DNA of 64,000 nt from Hexactinellida sp. DTS-2022 (Eukaryota > Porifera > Hexactinellida), in contig JAPNXP010000001.1 in the NCBI GenBank assembly GCA_028753945.1, forward strand, positions 10,096,501 to 10,160,500. The letters run 5' to 3'. The translations under genes were made by a program, and so were the position numbers. Positions 1 through 11,500 of the stretch are shown piece after piece (positions within the stretch are counted from its first letter, which is position 1; the number at the start of each line of letters is the position of its first letter). Under the pieces are notes generated by a model. The model had not been told where the DNA came from. It saw only the letters and a program-made list of their open reading frames with translations, and did no database searches.

Positions 1-352
1 TCATTTTGAGGCAAATTGGAATATATAATTTTGATTTCAGATTTGAATACCACATGGTCGAATTGCTATACGTGCAGAATTTCTAATCCGTGCGATACTC
101 TTCCACTGAGATACAGCCCATTCCCCTATGTGCTCCTTGTGCCCAAAGTGGTTCGTGCCAGCGACACTAATGCCACTTCATGAATATTGAATACAAATGA
201 CTTAAAGTCACAATTTTATGAAATGTATAATTAGTGTAAGATATTTTATTAAAGATATTTAATTAGAGTAGTTTAAACAGAGTTAATGAGAAACAAGAAA
301 TTTGTGTCTGGAATAAATTTCGTGTGGTCTAAATACTTTTGGCCGGGTTGTT
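1..352. mobile_element. Right part of a Tc1/mariner-like non-autonomous element
   Basis: This stretch aligns over most of its length with the complete 562-bp element at 14297-14858: the same run from a 'cagatttgaat' block through a 'tgatacagcc' block. It ends in a terminal sequence matching that element's right end (AAATACTTTTGGCCGG) followed by TA. The left end lies outside the window. It has no coding capacity. The 357-659 stretch that follows contains only a short unconvincing minus-strand frame. Confidence 0.6.
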
Positions 353-642
353 TACATCATGGTTCGACAGTAAACTTTCCAGCAATCCCCTGGACATGTC
401 CACCATAGAAACATAATTGAAAGATATTCTTCAAATTAATCACATTCCTAAACACATTCATTATGTTTTCACTATTAATGACTTCGAGCTTGTAGCAAGC
501 AAGCGAAATTTCAGAGCCTCTAGCCTTGTAGAAATGTGTCCAGGGAATTATTGGCATCCATTGATTTGTCTTGACTAAGTTGGCAGGTATTATATTTGAA
601 TCTGATACATATTTCAACATGTAGTATTTCACACATAGACTC

Positions 643-1099
643 CTTAAGGATATTTCCATTGTTTCTTTTGATGATAAGTATTATTTAGTCTCAAAAGTGT
701 CCTAACAGTAAGTACCCTGAAAATCAACTTCCTCAATTTACATTCATTTAAGGCCTAAAATCGAGAAAAACCATTTTTTGGTGCAATGAATGTCGAAAAC
801 ACCCAAATTGATAAATTATTGTTTTAAGGGCGTTTCCAGTAGTTTCTTTTGATGATAAGTATTATTACCGTCAAAAGTGTCCACACAGTACCCATGAAAT
901 TCTTCTCTCTCAATCTACATTTATTTAAGTGCCTAAAATTGAGAAAAACAATTTTTTGGAGCAATGAATGTCGAAAACTCCCAAATTGATAAATTAGGGG
1001 TTAAAGGATATTTCCATTGTTTCTTTTGATGATAAGTATTATTTATCGTCAAGTGTCCAAACAGTACCCTGAAAATCAACTTCCTCAATTTACATTCAT
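643..1099. repeat. Tandem repeat, ~180-bp unit, left block
   Basis: Units begin near 643, 823 and 1003, each with a 'tttcttttgatgataag' block, then 'cctcaatttacattcattt', 'aaaaaccattttttgg' and 'cccaaattgataaatta'. The third unit is interrupted at 1100 by the TTAA element and resumes at 2875. No coding signal. Confidence 0.85.
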
Positions 1100-1522
1100 T
1101 TAACAGTAGATGCCCAAGTGATTTTCAGAAAAATATCATACCCTGTAGTTCTTTGTATTTAATATTTAGAACCTATTAATTTGAAATCCAACAAGAGCAC
1201 AATAATATATCAATATGCTAGAATCTTTGAAAAAATTCACTTGAGGATTTAGACAAAAAGGGGTGACACATACTTTCTCATTAAATCGATATAACGCCGT
1301 TAACATGCATGTAATCCTTTGTTTATATAAGTAAACAATGACAACTATCTTATTAGTTATCAGATCTCAAAAATTGAACAAATCCGATTTACTAAACGAA
1401 AGTTACATGATTTTTAAAAAATCAACAAATTTGTCTTAGATGAACCATGGATTACGAAAAAATACTTATATTTGAGTTATATCTATCACAACTCTGTATT
1501 AGTCAAACCAAATCTACTAAAT

Positions 1523-2606
1523 ACGAGCCCTTCGGTCTCGGTCGCTTTGCGACAGATCGGTGCTACGCACCTCAAGTTAACGGCCGCTGTGCGGCCTTAC
1601 TCCTCACATTTTCTACCATGAAAATGGTAGATAGGGACGTTATGATTTTGAATTTCATTAATTTGTTTACCTATTTTATGTAAACAACAACAACAAATAT
1701 TAATATGAGAAATTTATAAACGCGAAATTCGTGTCCAGCATACTTGTTTACCTATTATAACATTTGAAAGCTAACTTCTAGGTTGATTTTAAATTTTCAT
1801 TTATTTGTTTACCTATTTTGTGTAAACAACAACAACAAATATTAATAAAAGAATTTTTTACACGCGAAATTCGAAATCAGCATACTTGTTTACCTATTAT
1901 ACCCGTTGAAAGCAAACTTCTAGGTTGATTTTGAATTTTCATTAATTTGTTTACCTATTTTGTGTAAACAACAACAACAAATATTAATATGAGAAATTTA
2001 TAAACGCGAAATTCGTGTCCAGCATACTTGTTTACCTATTATAACATTTGGAAGCTAACTTCTAGGTTGATTTTAAATTTTCATTTATTTGTTTACCTAT
2101 TTTGTGTAAACAACAACAACAAATATTCATATGAGAAATTTATAAACGCGAAATTCGTGTCCAGCATACTTGTTTATCTATTATAACATTTGGAAGCTAA
2201 CTTCTAGGTTGATTTTAAATTTTCATTTATTTGTTTACCTATTTTGTGTAAACAACAACAACAAATATTCATATGAGAAATTTATAAACGCGAAATTCGT
2301 GTTCAGCATACTTGTTTACCTATTATAACATTTGGAAGCTAACTTCTAGGTTGATTTTAAATTTTCATTTATTTGTTTACCTATTTTGTGTAAACAACAA
2401 CAACAAATATTCATATGAGAAATTTATAAACGCGAAATTCGTGTCCAGCATACTTGTTTACCTATTATAACATTTGAAAGTTAATTTATATCTCATATAT
2501 TAATGCGGTTTCTATCCCCCCGTCACTTTAATACAATCCGGACAAACAAACAAACACACACACACACACACACAAACACACAACAATCGAGATTTAATAA
2601 TATAGA
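1523..2606 (-). mobile_element. Helitron-like non-autonomous element with a 142-bp tandem core
   Basis: Read on the minus strand the element begins TCTATATTATTAAATCTCG, runs through a CA/CAAA microsatellite and six tandem units of 142 bp (unit starts on the plus strand near 1663, 1805, 1947, 2089, 2231 and 2373), and ends in a small hairpin around GAGACCGAAGGGCTC. A 5' TC end, a terminal hairpin, no inverted repeats, no target duplication, and a tandem core beside a microsatellite are the layout known for Helentron-derived elements (HINEs). Other copies lie at 49458-50299, 56445-56812, 58526-58660 and 34786-35150. The assignment is inferred, because no Rep/helicase is present. Confidence 0.6.
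2530..2582. repeat. CA/CAAA microsatellite
   Basis: Runs of CAAA and CA within the subterminal part of the Helitron-like element. The same microsatellite occupies the same place in its other copies. Confidence 0.9.
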
Positions 2607-2874
2607 TATATTGTTTAGTCGAATATCTTTATTCGGGTTTTTCTACGGTGAAATTATAACATTTAGAATTTACAAAAACAAGTGGCAGACAAGTGGAGCA
2701 GTTAACTTTTATGCTACGTCATCATAACAATTTCTGAAAATTATGGTTTTTTGAATGAAATCGATAGAGATTATAAAATCATGTCTAAATCCGAATTTTC
2801 TTGAAATTTTAATTATTTGAACAACCTGCTTTCCTCCTGTTACAACTTTTATCAGTTAGGCAGTCTACAGTTAA

Positions 2875-3130
2875 GGCCTAAAATCGAGAAAAACCATTTT
2901 TGGTGCAATGACTGTCAAAAACTCCCAAATTGATAAATTAGTGGTTTAAGGACGTTTTCAGTTGTTTCTTTTGATGCTGAAAATTACTTATAGTCAAAAG
3001 TATACTAACAGTACCTATTAATTTCCACTTCCTCAATTTACATCCATTTAAGAGCCTAAAATAGAGAAATAACATTTTGGGTGAAATGACTGTCAAAAAC
3101 TCCCAAATTGATAAATTAGTGGTTTAAGGC
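2875..3130. repeat. Tandem repeat, ~180-bp unit, right block
   Basis: This continues the array of 643-1099 after the TTAA insertion: the rest of unit 3, one diverged unit starting near 2943, and a partial one ending near 3130. Confidence 0.8.
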
Positions 3131-4106
3131 TATTCAATATCAGCAAATTTAACGGTAGAAAAAAATTGAAATACCCTCATTTTAAAGTTTATTCCATAAA
3201 ACACTACGTGTACTTCTATAAATGTAGTATATAGAACCAAAAAAAATTTCAAAAATCGGTCTAGAACAAATTTTTTGGAATTTTTGCTTTTTTAATTAAT
3301 ATTAACTCCTACTGTATAAAAACCTCTGTGCGAATGTTGGCGCAAACCCTGATTGGGTTAATTGTTTTAACCAAACATATTAGAGTTCTCTTAGAACCCG
3401 CCATATCAGTGCACTCTCTCGTATCGGGGCGCTGAGCGCTTGGACGGAGGTGCCCCGATACGCGGGGTTCCACTATATAGATGGGATAAATCCCTGTACT
3501 CCTGTACAGAATGGCCAAAATGGTTCAAATTATTTACTGTACAGAGATCCATGTACGATTGGCAGGTATGATACAGTTTATGAAAAATATGTCAAGATCA
3601 TTATTGACATATGATTACCTTTCTCAGCTTATGTGTATTGCTACTTCAGCCAGAGAACCAAATCTTGATAAAATACTAAAACGCAGGATCAACTGCACAA
3701 CTCCTGCTAGTTCTTTATACTTCCTAATATGTCATTAAATTAGTTTATACTTCGTCAGTATCATAGTTTATTTCCTATTAATGCTACTGCAAATAAAATA
3801 AAAAATGTGTTAAATAGGAAATGTTCACTCTTAGGCCCGCAACACTATGACATTTATCCAATTGGCCGGCGGCATGAAAAGTTGCCCACCCCTAGATAGC
3901 GTCTCAAAACCAAATCTGACATTTAGAATAGTGGTTATCTCACAAATATGAGATATACAGAAATATCCGGCCGTACAATTTCCACAGAAATATATAATAG
4001 TAGCACACTCCAGTACTTTCATCTCACTTTTATGCCAGTAATTTTTCAAAATTTGATATACAGTAGTACCTCCCAAATCCGGACCTCTCAGAACCGGGCA
4101 CCTCCT
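3131..4106. other. Non-coding stretch with small transposon remnants
   Basis: No convincing gene. Near 3418-3475 there is a pair of GTATCGGGGC-type inverted repeats ending in 'ggggttccacta', a remnant of a pogo/Tigger-like miniature element (compare 48893-49016). At 4060-4106 'cagtagtacctccc' followed by 'ggacctctcagaaccggg' is a second such end. A related fragment lies at 13205-13262. Confidence 0.45.
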
Positions 4107-5161
4107 TAAGTAAAGGACTGGAACGTCGCGATCTCGGGGGTTTTAACTTGAGTCTGAGAGGCTCCAATTATAAAAAATTGATAAAGCATTAAGTTTCCGG
4201 TCTCCAAATGTGATTTTTGGCATATAGGGGTAACTTTTGGCACCCGTCAACAATTTGAGGTTTTCACTCAAAATTTCTCACATCTCGACAAGTTATGACG
4301 TCATTGTCACATTTCGAGAACCCTGAAAAGTCACTTAATCGCACATAATTCGCGCACTCTAAGAGATAAAAATCTGAAAATTTAATTGAACATGCACATT
4401 AATGATGCGGACACTTTGGTAACACCAGATTGCCAATATGCTTACTCATTATCACATGATGACGTAATCACTAAAATTTCACATTTTTAAATTTGACTAT
4501 TTAGGCCTATTTACGCTTTATAATCAATGTTATAAGTGTATAAACCATACACCAACCGCAAAGCGGTTGGTATGTGGTTGGGTTCTTCCGCAAAGCACGC
4601 TAGTATCTATATAGATTGATTCATCAGTATATCTATATATACTAGTGCGCTTCGCTTGCTAGGTCGCTTTGCGGCAGAACCCAACCACATACCAACCGAT
4701 TTTCGGTTGGTATATGGTTTATACACTTCAACAATTTATTATAAAGCGTAAATAGGCCTAAATAGTCAAATTAAAAAATGTGAAATTTTAGTGATTACGT
4801 CATCATGTGATAATGAGTAAGCATATTGGCAATCTGGTGTGACCAAAGTGTCCGCATCATTAATGTGCATGTTCTATTAAATTTTCAGATTTTTATCTCT
4901 TAGAGTGCGCGAATTATGTGCGATTAAGTGACTTTTCACGCTTCTCGAAATGTGACAATGGCGTCATAACTTGTCGAGGTGTGAGAAATTTTGAGTGAAA
5001 ACCTCAAATTGTTGACGGGTGCCAAAAGTTACCCCTATATGCCAAAAATCACATTTGGAAACCGGAAACCTAATGCTTTTTCAATTTTTATAATTGGAGC
5101 CTCTCAGACTCAAGTTAAAAACCTCGAGATCGCGACGTTCCAGTCCTTATCTAAAGGAGTC
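4107..5161. mobile_element. Foldback element, ~1.05-kb near-perfect palindrome
   Basis: Two ~500-bp arms (about 4107-4620 and 4635-5161) are reverse complements with few mismatches. The outer tips are CTCCTTAAGTAAAGGAC on the left and CCTTATCTAAAGGAG on the right. At the centre both arms read outward from a 'tatctatatatactag' block into a GC-richer 'cgcttcgcttgc' segment, so the element looks like two head-to-head copies of one sequence. A single-arm copy lies at 47031-48423. No protein-coding potential. Confidence 0.8.
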
Positions 5162-5470
5162 TATGACATAAATATATAACAAGTAACTAATAGAATATTA
5201 TAGAATCCTCATTAATAATTAATTACAACCCTCCCCTCTATGTGTTTGCTCGATCTAATTTGGCTGGGCCGTTGAAAGGCTTGTTTGTTCGGTTCGACCG
5301 ACGCAAGGGTTGAGTCTGCTCTTTCATTTGGATTTCAGCCCACCGGTTCTCCATTGGGTCAGGATTTGGAAATTCGCATTCATATGGTGTCCTTCCCATT
5401 GGAAACAGTCCAACGAGCGTCCCTCTTGTGTTCCGTTAAAGTTAAATTGTCAATAATGGGCGGACCATAC
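5162..5470. other. Gap between foldback element and retroelement fossil
   Basis: No gene seen. The open frames here are short and match nothing I recognise. The right part may belong to the neighbouring retroelement fossil. Confidence 0.4.
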
Positions 5471-7880
5471 CCCATTCTCTAATCTAACCTTGGAATACTG
5501 AGGAACACATCTGTATTGTACGATACAAAGGAACACAGTAGTATACGAAGAAAATAGCCTACTAGAACTCTGTCACCAATACTCAAACTTATATCCCCAA
5601 ATATTGTCATATCCTCTAAGTCTTTCTGGAATTCTTGCTTGTTAGCCACCTGACACGTGTCCGAGGGAAGCCTATGTGACTTGAGCTTCCTGCCCATCAT
5701 GAGCATCGCGTGTGATATCCCTGTCGTATTATGTGGCGTAATACTGTAGTTGATGTAAATCTGGAAACTATTCTCTTTGTAGAACCTGTGTTTGTTTGCT
5801 TTAGGGCCTCTTTGAATGTTGTACTGACTTTTAACTTGGCGTTAGAAGTGGGGTGACAAGGCGCAGTCCGGATGTTCTGAAACCCGTTTTGCTTGACAAA
5901 CGTCATAAATACCGTGGTGGTACATGCTGTCCCATTATCCACAAAAGATATCCGGAAGCACATGTGTGGAATCATTACAGGAAACTTCTCAACTGTCGAG
6001 TGTGTGGTTGCTGAGGTTACTGCGCAATTTCCATCCATTTTTAATGGCATCTACTGATAATCGAAACAATTTGTACTAGAGTAATCATCGTGTATCCGAG
6101 CCTAGGGGTACAGGCATAGGCGTCGTAAATGCAAAGGTCAATCCTTCGGGCCGCCCGGAAATTCCGGGTAATGTTCGGGTAAACTCCGGGTAAACTCGGA
6201 GTATAGTGTTAGTAGTATAGGGACAATCCCTTCGGCCCGCCCGGACATTTCCGGGCACCCGGGTGGTTTACGACGCCTATGGGTACAGGGCATATTCTCA
6301 GGGGTGTAAGGGAACTTTTGGCGGTGAATGTCAAGAGAACTGGTTTATTTGACATGCTGCCTTTTTTACATGTTTGCCTGGATGTATTTTTTGGTGTAGT
6401 ATATCCGCAAAGGGTTCACGTCCTTCAGGAGGCTGCACCATCTTGTTACCTCAAAGGATACAACCATCTTGTACGGTTAATTCACTACTAGTTCCACCTA
6501 CGAAAGGAACATAGCATCCTTCTGACCCTATAAACCGTACCTATAATACGATCGTAGTTTGTGAGAATATCTGGATATCGATTAACCGATTTTTGTTCCG
6601 AATGCAAAGGGGACAATCTAATATACTTAGTCATCAAACTTGTTTCAGCTGGTAAGGAAAGGAATCTGCTTGTCTTAATTAATTCCATCTTTTGTAACTA
6701 ATCCAGTAACTGTAAGCTCCCAATATTAGTGCCAACTTTGTAATCTTGCCGACGCCATCTGGTGCACTGCCTGACCATAACCAAATATATATCTGAGAGG
6801 CTTGTGGTCAGATTATATTGTAAAAGGGCTGCTCTAGAGAAAGTGATCGAACTTTCTACCTGCGAAGTTTGTGTGTTAAATGTAATTAATTAATACTCCG
6901 TGACCTTCATCCGTGACCACGCTTCATCTTTAAAATTTATTCCAAGCGATATGTAGATTTGCATGAGCTAGATCAATGTGGGAAAGCAAATCGTTAATAA
7001 GGGGGAAATGGTATGTATAGACTTGTGCATGCAGGTTAACCACACGTTATAGTTCAAACAAACTCGTATTGACCCATCACATTTTCAGTCGCAACAATTG
7101 GTGCTGACCAATCGGAATAACGGACCCGTTCTTTTACTCGTAAGTTTAAAGTCGTTCACTGTTTTCCACCCTTTTCTGTAGAGCAAAAGGTACTGTTCCT
7201 GCCTCTCAGTACTTTGGACAAGCTGTAGGTACAATAGTAATAGTCGCTTTGACACCTGTCGTACAACCGAATTCCTTTTGAATAAATGCCCAATAGTTCC
7301 TGGATTTCATTTATTATACGAACCTGGCTGAGTTCTGCCCAACGCAGTTTGATACCACATCTCAGATAAATCGACTTCAAAGACTGCTGAGTTTCCTGTT
7401 ATCGCCTCCTGTCTGTTGGATCCTTTATGAATTGGATGCTTCCGCTTCTAAGGTCCCAGATCTCTCTCCATCAAAGGATGGGTTGAGATGTGGAATTATT
7501 AAGTTGCTTAGCCAAGTAAATTTTCATGACCGAAAGCCCTTTTTATGATTGTCTGGCTTTTACAATAATCATCTCTTTTCATGACATAGTGTATCTCACA
7601 AACCAGGGGATCGCGTAGCATATCATGAAGGCAATCCCCAAATGGCAATGCTAGGAAATTTTATTATTTGTGTTTACCCATGCTACGACTGATTCATCTT
7701 GCTTTGGTGATCGCAAGTGGTAGGTGAAACATTCGGCAATCGGCGAGGGCTTGTAGTTTTTCACCAACTAAGCAATGTCTGCAAAGGTTTTGTCCGTTGG
7801 TTTCTCAGAAACACTGGGTTGTATACTAATTGATAGTTTGTGATCCACAGACACAGAGGACGATTGCATACATTTTGAAT
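5470..7880 (-). mobile_element. Fossil LTR retroelement, Ty3/gypsy kin (gag-pol remains)
   Basis: Old, broken remains of a Ty3/gypsy-type element in minus orientation. Going from high to low coordinates there are traces of a gag-like segment (about 7700-7870), the region entering reverse transcriptase (about 7090-7380), and the integrase core with its typical catalytic-domain context and downstream segment (about 5480-6050). Weak traces lie between. No LTR pair was recognised. It carries numerous breaks and a later hAT-like insertion at 6115-6281. Degree of decay suggests an old insertion. Family assignment rests on recognised pol order and integrase motifs. Confidence 0.65.
6115..6281. mobile_element. 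hAT-like miniature element inside the retroelement fossil
   Basis: Perfect 8-bp target duplication GGTACAGG at 6107-6114 and 6282-6289. Inverted ends CATAGGCGTCGTAAA and TTTACGACGCCTATG. The interior is GC-rich with repeated 'ccgggtaa'-like words. It is 167 bp and non-coding. Confidence 0.85.
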
Positions 7881-8513
7881 ATCAAGTGGCAATCAGTGTT
7901 GCGTTCCTTCATGGATGTATAACCGCCTGGTTTGATGCATCAAAGTCTGTGGTAAGTTAGTGCAGTTAGTATGTCGTGACTGTGAGTCAGTGGGAGGGGA
8001 AGAATATGTGTATTAAGCTAGGCAATAGTTAACTAAACAACTGACTAATCAATAATCATATATAAGTAATGTTATAAAGGTATATCAATCAAATTACCTA
8101 AGAGCAGATATATTATGATAACACGACTGTATAGTCATCCAGGTGCGTGTTCACCGCGGCCATGGTGCTCCACTCAATTAATTCGGAAGAATGCCCAGAC
8201 CAAATATAGGGGAAATTAAACTGTAGTATGAATAGACAATATTACTAAATAAGTACTTATTTTCAATCTTTACCGGATTGGTATAGCATACGTAGTGTGT
8301 ATCGAGGAGTGTAAACATATTATGACTGTTAATAATTACTTTAAATAAAGAAATCAAAAGATAATAATGTGAGAAATATTATTGTTTAAAAGCGCGATTT
8401 ATTCAAGTTCCTCTTAAGCGTCACGTCCCAATAAATGGCGCACATTTATAGATACATATTCAATTAGGGGAGACATTTTTGTATTCCAATACTATCTCTT
8501 ATTTATAGATAAA
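7881..8513. promoter_or_regulatory. Upstream region of the NLR gene
   Basis: About 630 bp without a gene before the NLR start codon. It becomes strongly AT-rich from 8210 on. No motif stands out enough to name a promoter element. The promoter and 5' UTR of the intact NLR gene must lie at least partly here. Confidence 0.35.
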
Positions 8514-11500
8514 ATGGAGAAATTAAATATTGCGGAAATTAAGTCTATGAACGAACTTGCAAAAACGCTAACGCCAGAGAATGTACGCACGTTGCAAGAC
8601 ATACTCGGGATTCCGTCCGGAATTGTTGAACAAACTAGAACCAATCCATACGATTTCATTAATTCGTTGAAATTCAGATTCGGAGCTTTGGATCCCAAAA
8701 GATTCCACAAAGCGCTAGAAACCATACAACGACCCGACCTTATACCAATAGCCAATAAGATCGACTGGCTCAACGTGACCTTCGCAGGGCCTACAACCAA
8801 AAGGGATAACTCCCCTTCAGTAGAATCATTCGTGACCTTACTCAGAAATGAAATGACCAATGACCAATGGAAAATGATATTAGGCGGTGGAACGTCGCAA
8901 GAGGTTTCGACAGAAATAGAATTCGATTCAGCATTTAAGTTGTGCATTGAGGGAGGTTTGATCAGCCAAAATATGGAAAGGTTAAGCGAAATGATGCAGG
9001 CTGTAGATCGTGAGGATCTAGCTAAAGAGATGAGAAAGTATTCACCAATATTTACGAATATGAATGAATCCGAATTCCAAAGCAAAATGATAGTAGAATT
9101 GCAATCCAACGAAACAAAGGATCAAGAAGAATGGGTAAAGAGACTGAGAGAGTATACAGTCCAGCAAAATGCAAATGTGTACATACACTTTGATGATGAG
9201 GATAGCACCACATTAGAATCCGTCTATACACCACTAACCATTGTGGAAGAGGAAATAATGAGAGTTAAGGAAGATGAAGAGACCAGCCTAAACGAAATAG
9301 CTTTCCTAAGGTCGATGAACCAAAAAGAAAAGGCATTGAAAGTGGTTGATTTCATTGCCATTATATCGCAGCGTGATCCGACTGAACCCAAAGTATTCTG
9401 TCTGATAGGAAATCCTGGTTGTGGAAAAACATTCCTGTGCAAGTACCTAGCCCTCCAATATGGAAATGGCACACACACGAATTTCAGTTACGTCATATCG
9501 ATACAGTGTCGCAGTGAGGAGTGGCATGGCATGGAGAAATCTAGACAAGACACCGAGAAGGTTATCGACGAAGAATTCATCCAAAAATGGTTTTCCTATA
9601 CAATGCCAATGGGCATCAAATGGTCCAAATCCCTAGCGAAACATCTGACTAAGACAGGAGGAGAAGGTCTCCTAATAATCATTGACGGAGTGGACGAATT
9701 CATCAAGGATGTTCCATTCAAAACGACACTGTTGTACTTCCTGCTACAGAAACGTGTCCTTAACCGCGCAACGCTACTTGTGACCAGCAGGCCCGGTGCA
9801 TGGAATGACATCAGAGAGGAACACGGTCAGGCCTTGAGCGTGGACTCCAGCTTCCAGGTGCTGGGGTTCTCTCCCCCAGACAGAGACAGCTACTTTGAGA
9901 AGAGGATTAGCACGGTTGATAAACTGAGAGACACAAAGGAGCTGTTCTTCCGACACGATGAAATTAATCAGTTATCACTAGTGCCAGTTAACGCTAGTCT
10001 CTTCTCGTCGCTATTTAACGCCACAAACAACATTCTATCTCAGACACTTACACAGCTCTACTCCGCACTGATTGTGTACATAATAAGGCGGCAATTGCAT
10101 CGCATGGGACTGAAGCGATTAACGCGGGTAGAGCGCATGGCACAATTCCATCCATCCATCCTAGCCTGCATAGACTGCATAGGAAAGGAAGCCTACGAAG
10201 GCATATTCCACAGGGAGCTCAGCTGCAGAGAAGAGGATGTGTCAATTCGCGTAGACTCCCGTGACTACAAGACTGAGCGACTAGGCATTATGCAGGTACA
10301 AGTGAAGGTTCTAAAGCTAGGCCAGAAAGTGAATGTTTGGACCTTTGCTCACTTGACACTGCAAGAATACATTGCTGCTGTGCATCTTAGCAACAAGACA
10401 TGGACAGTGGAATGCATAATAGTTCGATTCATAGTGAGTAGTGAGGAGGTGTTCGCAATGTATAGGATGGTAGTGAGGTTCCTATGCGGTCTGCTATCGG
10501 ATAGAGCTGCCTGTCTCATGCCCATTATCTGTGGGAATATTATACCCGATACAATGCCACTAATCGGTATACCTATGGTACATCAACTCGGGTACTTCGA
10601 CAATATCATCAGTGTCTCTGACTGGAGTCAATTTACTCAGGTCTATCTACTCATTTGTACACTAATAGTAGAAACTAACTCTCGCTCAATGAAAGAGTAT
10701 TTCGAATGTTTTATTAAACTATTGGCAGAACATGTGCACTTCACTTTCGATAAATCTATAGCACCAAATGAATTCCATTGTTTTCAGCAGTCACTGAATT
10801 ACTTCTGCCAAATAGAAATCCTATACATAGACACATCTCTAATTAATCCTGACCAGTTCAGTCTACTACTGCATCAGCTCTCCTCCTGCAGCCTACACTA
10901 CCTAGCCATTGTATTCTATGGAGACGATACAGAGACAATCCAATCGTATACGAGCCTCCTATTCTCTGCTGATACACCAATTAACTATAAGATCAGTATT
11001 AGCCTCGTTCAGTGTGACCTAACAGAGAGTCTGCATTCCAATCCTCTCTTCCTAACAACAAGCAATAGGTTGACTGGAAGCATTAGTTTATACGAATCCG
11101 CAATATCCAATGAAATGCTGACACATTTGACCAATCAGTTTGCTAGCATTGAGAATCTATTCTATCAGCCCAAATCAGATGATTCTGATTGGTCTATTCT
11201 GCTGTCACTGATATCCAACAACAGAGCTATTAAGGGACTGACCATATCGGATCCTAAATCATACCTTCCAGAGACAACAGACATACTATCAGGCCTCTCC
11301 TCCCTGGAAGAGTTATTCTGGTACAATAAGGATCCCTACGTTGCCCTACCTTACCTACAGACTAACAACAGTCTCAGTTATCTATCGCTAATGGCACCTA
11401 ATGAGCCTCCTCTTAGGGAGAATTACCAAGACCTTCTCATAAACCTAATTGCTAATAATGCCACTTCATTGAGGGAAATACGCTTGTATTATTTACCATC

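Larger units (their letters stand above)
1104..2870. mobile_element. TTAA-flanked non-autonomous DNA transposon (piggyBac-like target), with nested insert
   Basis: The element is flanked by TTAA on both sides (1100-1103 and 2871-2874), and its ends are imperfect inverted repeats: it starts CAGTAGATGCC and ends GGCAGTCTACAG. It sits in the third unit of the ~180-bp tandem array, and the array resumes exactly after it. Stripped of its nested Helitron-like insert it matches the ~676-bp copy at 47365-48040. The TTAA target suggests the piggyBac superfamily or another TTAA user such as Kolobok. No transposase is visible. Confidence 0.75.

Noticed and set aside
1447-1683. 78-codon frame over the Helitron-like boundary
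   Set aside because: It crosses the junction of two mobile elements and has no protein-like features.
5470-7880. LTR pair for the retroelement fossil
   Set aside because: No convincing direct repeat with TG...CA ends was found on both sides, so no LTRs are annotated.
8492-9109. 205-codon minus-strand frame opposite the NLR gene
   Set aside because: Shadow of the plus-strand coding sequence. It has no recognisable domain, while the plus frame encodes death-fold and NACHT domains.
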